From assembly GCF_014199335.1 (NCBI RefSeq), contig NZ_JACIJI010000001.1, positions 434,001-498,000 of the forward strand: a stretch of DNA of 64,000 nucleotides. The letters are read 5' to 3'. Origin of the DNA: Stakelama sediminis (GTDB taxonomy: Bacteria > Pseudomonadota > Alphaproteobacteria > Sphingomonadales > Sphingomonadaceae). A program made the position numbers and the translations under genes. Shown piece after piece: positions 62,700 through 64,000 of this stretch. How positions within the stretch are numbered: position 1 is the first letter of the stretch; each line of letters opens with the position of its first letter. Under the pieces are notes generated by a model. It saw only the letters and a list, made by a program, of their open reading frames with translations, was not told the origin of the DNA and searched no databases.

Positions 62700-64000
62700 T
62701 CAGGGTTTGATCCCCCAGCGGGCATATTTCGTATCGATGGTCGGCTGAATCATCCGCGCCGCTTCCAGATCGGTTTTCGCCGCTTTGGCATCGCCCTGCT
62801 GCATGCGGATGACACCGCGCATGTACCGGCTGGCGGAATGGTCCGGTGCGATGTTGATTGCCGCATTCAGGTCGGCGAGCGCATCGCTCATCCGCCCCAT
62901 GCGGAAATAGACCATCGCCCGGCTGTCGAGCGCGGCGGCCGGGCTGTCGGCCAGCTCGATCGACTTGGTACAGTCCTTCAGTGCCGATGGCAGTTCGACC
63001 TTCATCGTGCCCTTCAGCCAGCAACGTTCGTTGAGCAGCGCCGGATTGCCGGGATTGGTCTTGATCTCTCCATCCAGCGCCGACAGGGCGTCATCCACCT
63101 TGCCGTCGCGCGCCAGCACATCGGCCTTCGCCATCACGAACTGCCGCTTGTCCTTGCCGCCCAGCGCAATCCGCTGATCGGCGATCTCCAACGCCTTGTC
63201 CGGCTGATTGAGGTCGGAATAAAGCGCCACAAGCTCGGATTCGATACTGGCGGAACCGGGATTGAGCTGTTGCGCCTTCAACAGGTCGGCCAGTGCCTTT
63301 TGCCGTTCGCCCATGTTGGCCAGCAAGCGCGACCGCCACTGATAGTTATCGGCGTCGGGTGACAGTTCGATCACCTTGTTGATGTCCGTCAGCGCGTCCT
63401 GCCAGTCATAGACACGAATGAAGAATTGCGCGCGCTCGGTATAACGGTTGGCCTTGTCATCGCTGTCGGCCTGCGCAATCCGCTTCGTAAAGGCGGCACG
63501 CAACGGCTCCAGACGATGGCCGCTCTTGTCCGCCATCACCTGCTTCCACAGCGCCGGATAATCGGCAGGGGCCACCCCGCGCAGCAGCCGGGTCTTGGCC
63601 AGTGCAACCTTTGAACGTGTATCGGCAATATCCGCCGCCGGAATTTCTCCGCCCTTGGTGAAGGCGCTGTCGGTGACCGTCAGCACCCCGTCCTTCAGGC
63701 TGGTCTGGCGATTGAGCGTATATCCGGCAAGTTGCGCGGGCAGCGTGGTATCGCCGTCCAGCGTAAAGCCCTTCCCGCCATCGGGCAGAATGACCTTCGT
63801 CTCCACTACGCGACCGTCGGGATCGCCCAGCGCCACCGGAATATCGCGCCATGCCACCCGTGTGCGGTCGGGCGAAAAGCTGATCGACGACACCGCCTGA
63901 TCCAGCGTCGTGCGATACCGGTCGTCGCTCTTGTTCCAGTCGGGATCGGCAATGCCGGTGACATGCAGTGTGACCGTTCCGGCATCGTCATTGGGGGTCA
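62700..64000 (-). CDS. TPR protein, C-terminal part of a probable DUF3857/transglutaminase-type protein (5' end outside window)
   Basis: The frame stays open to the window end; the residues before SSISFSPDRTRVAW continue in frame (TLHVTGIADPDWNKSDDRYR), so the start is not here. The visible part has a beta-rich segment (about the first 130 residues) and then TPR helices: DWQDALTDINKVIELSPDAD, RQKALADLLKAQQLNPGSAS, QPDKALEIADQRIALGGK and RMSDALADLNAAINIAPDHS. This order, beta domain then TPR, resembles the C-terminus of sphingomonad DUF3857/transglutaminase-like proteins. Function unknown. Confidence 0.75.
   Translation of the reverse strand, partial: TPNDDAGTVTLHVTGIADPDWNKSDDRYRTTLDQAVSSISFSPDRTRVAWRDIPVALGDPDGRVVETKVILPDGGKGFTLDGDTTLPAQLAGYTLNRQTSLKDGVLTVTDSAFTKGGEIPAADIADTRSKVALAKTRLLRGVAPADYPALWKQVMADKSGHRLEPLRAAFTKRIAQADSDDKANRYTERAQFFIRVYDWQDALTDINKVIELSPDADNYQWRSRLLANMGERQKALADLLKAQQLNPGSASIESELVALYSDLNQPDKALEIADQRIALGGKDKRQFVMAKADVLARDGKVDDALSALDGEIKTNPGNPALLNERCWLKGTMKVELPSALKDCTKSIELADSPAAALDSRAMVYFRMGRMSDALADLNAAINIAPDHSASRYMRGVIRMQQGDAKAAKTDLEAARMIQPTIDTKYARWGIKP

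Noticed and set aside
1..64000. Search for CRISPR arrays, insertion sequences, integrases, toxin-antitoxin pairs, phage genes, tRNA or rRNA genes
   Set aside because: None was seen. The only repeats are short palindromic elements, and the gene order is typical of a stable chromosomal region.

Overview
The window is a gene-dense, high-GC (roughly 63-65%) chromosomal segment of an alphaproteobacterium. It is most likely a member of the Sphingomonadales/Sphingomonadaceae. The reasons are the alphaproteobacterial master regulator CtrA, the glyQ-glyS-ppdK cluster, the hrcA-grpE-glnD cluster beside rph-rdgB-hemW, a multidomain PDH E2, and the CGTCATTGCGAG-type intergenic palindromes. This assignment is inference from gene content and protein style; no rRNA or tRNA gene is present to confirm it. 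I saw no phage, insertion sequence, integrase, CRISPR array or replication origin. No gene-free stretch exceeds 300 bases.

Layout. 0-7 kb: a TonB-like protein, then ppdK, glyS and glyQ on the minus strand; glyS carries three palindromic elements in frame plus an AT-rich expanded segment. 7-12.6 kb: TraB/GumN protein, GNAT, rplY-pth, an AsmA-type protein and a VOC protein. 12.6-19 kb: a CPA1 antiporter with a C-terminal RCK-like domain, then glnD, grpE and hrcA. 19-25 kb: rph-rdgB, a CAP lipoprotein, hemW, a metallopeptidase with ccmA-ccmB, phhB and a GNAT. 25-32.7 kb: HAD phosphatase and rpmJ, a DUF4136 lipoprotein with an M14 carboxypeptidase, a GNAT, a small low-GC membrane ORF, an outer-membrane protein, gpmA, an AIM24-like protein and purE-purK.

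33-37.5 kb: a surface-glycan locus with a flippase-like membrane protein and three glycosyltransferases. 37.5-41.7 kb: a DUF4142 lipoprotein, lpdA, a thioesterase, a small membrane protein and pdhC (E3 and E2 of pyruvate dehydrogenase). 41.7-45.3 kb: universal stress protein, then metZ-apaG-LysR-GNAT as a tightly coupled run. 45.3-47.7 kb: a stand-alone PspC-domain gene with a sigma-54-type promoter, ctrA with GANTC and CtrA-box motifs upstream, and an AI-2E family permease. 47.7-51.2 kb: a LysR regulator divergent from pirin, wrbA and a quinone-reductase-like MDR gene, which together look like an electrophile/quinone-response module. 51.2-54.8 kb: VanY-like carboxypeptidase, RluA-type pseudouridine synthase, arfB, free-Met-R-sulfoxide reductase and an RcnB-like Pro-rich protein. 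54.8-64 kb: M28 peptidase, PMT-type glycosyltransferase, a GT2-GtrA fusion, leuB, recO, a decayed csaA fragment, a GNAT/FemAB-like protein with a polysaccharide deacetylase, and a TPR protein that runs off the window.

Most of the window is ordinary housekeeping. The strongest unusual signal is glyS: two 82-bp palindromic elements of one family and one 133-bp element of another sit in frame inside an essential aminoacyl-tRNA synthetase gene. This resembles the protein-invading palindromic elements known from Rickettsia.
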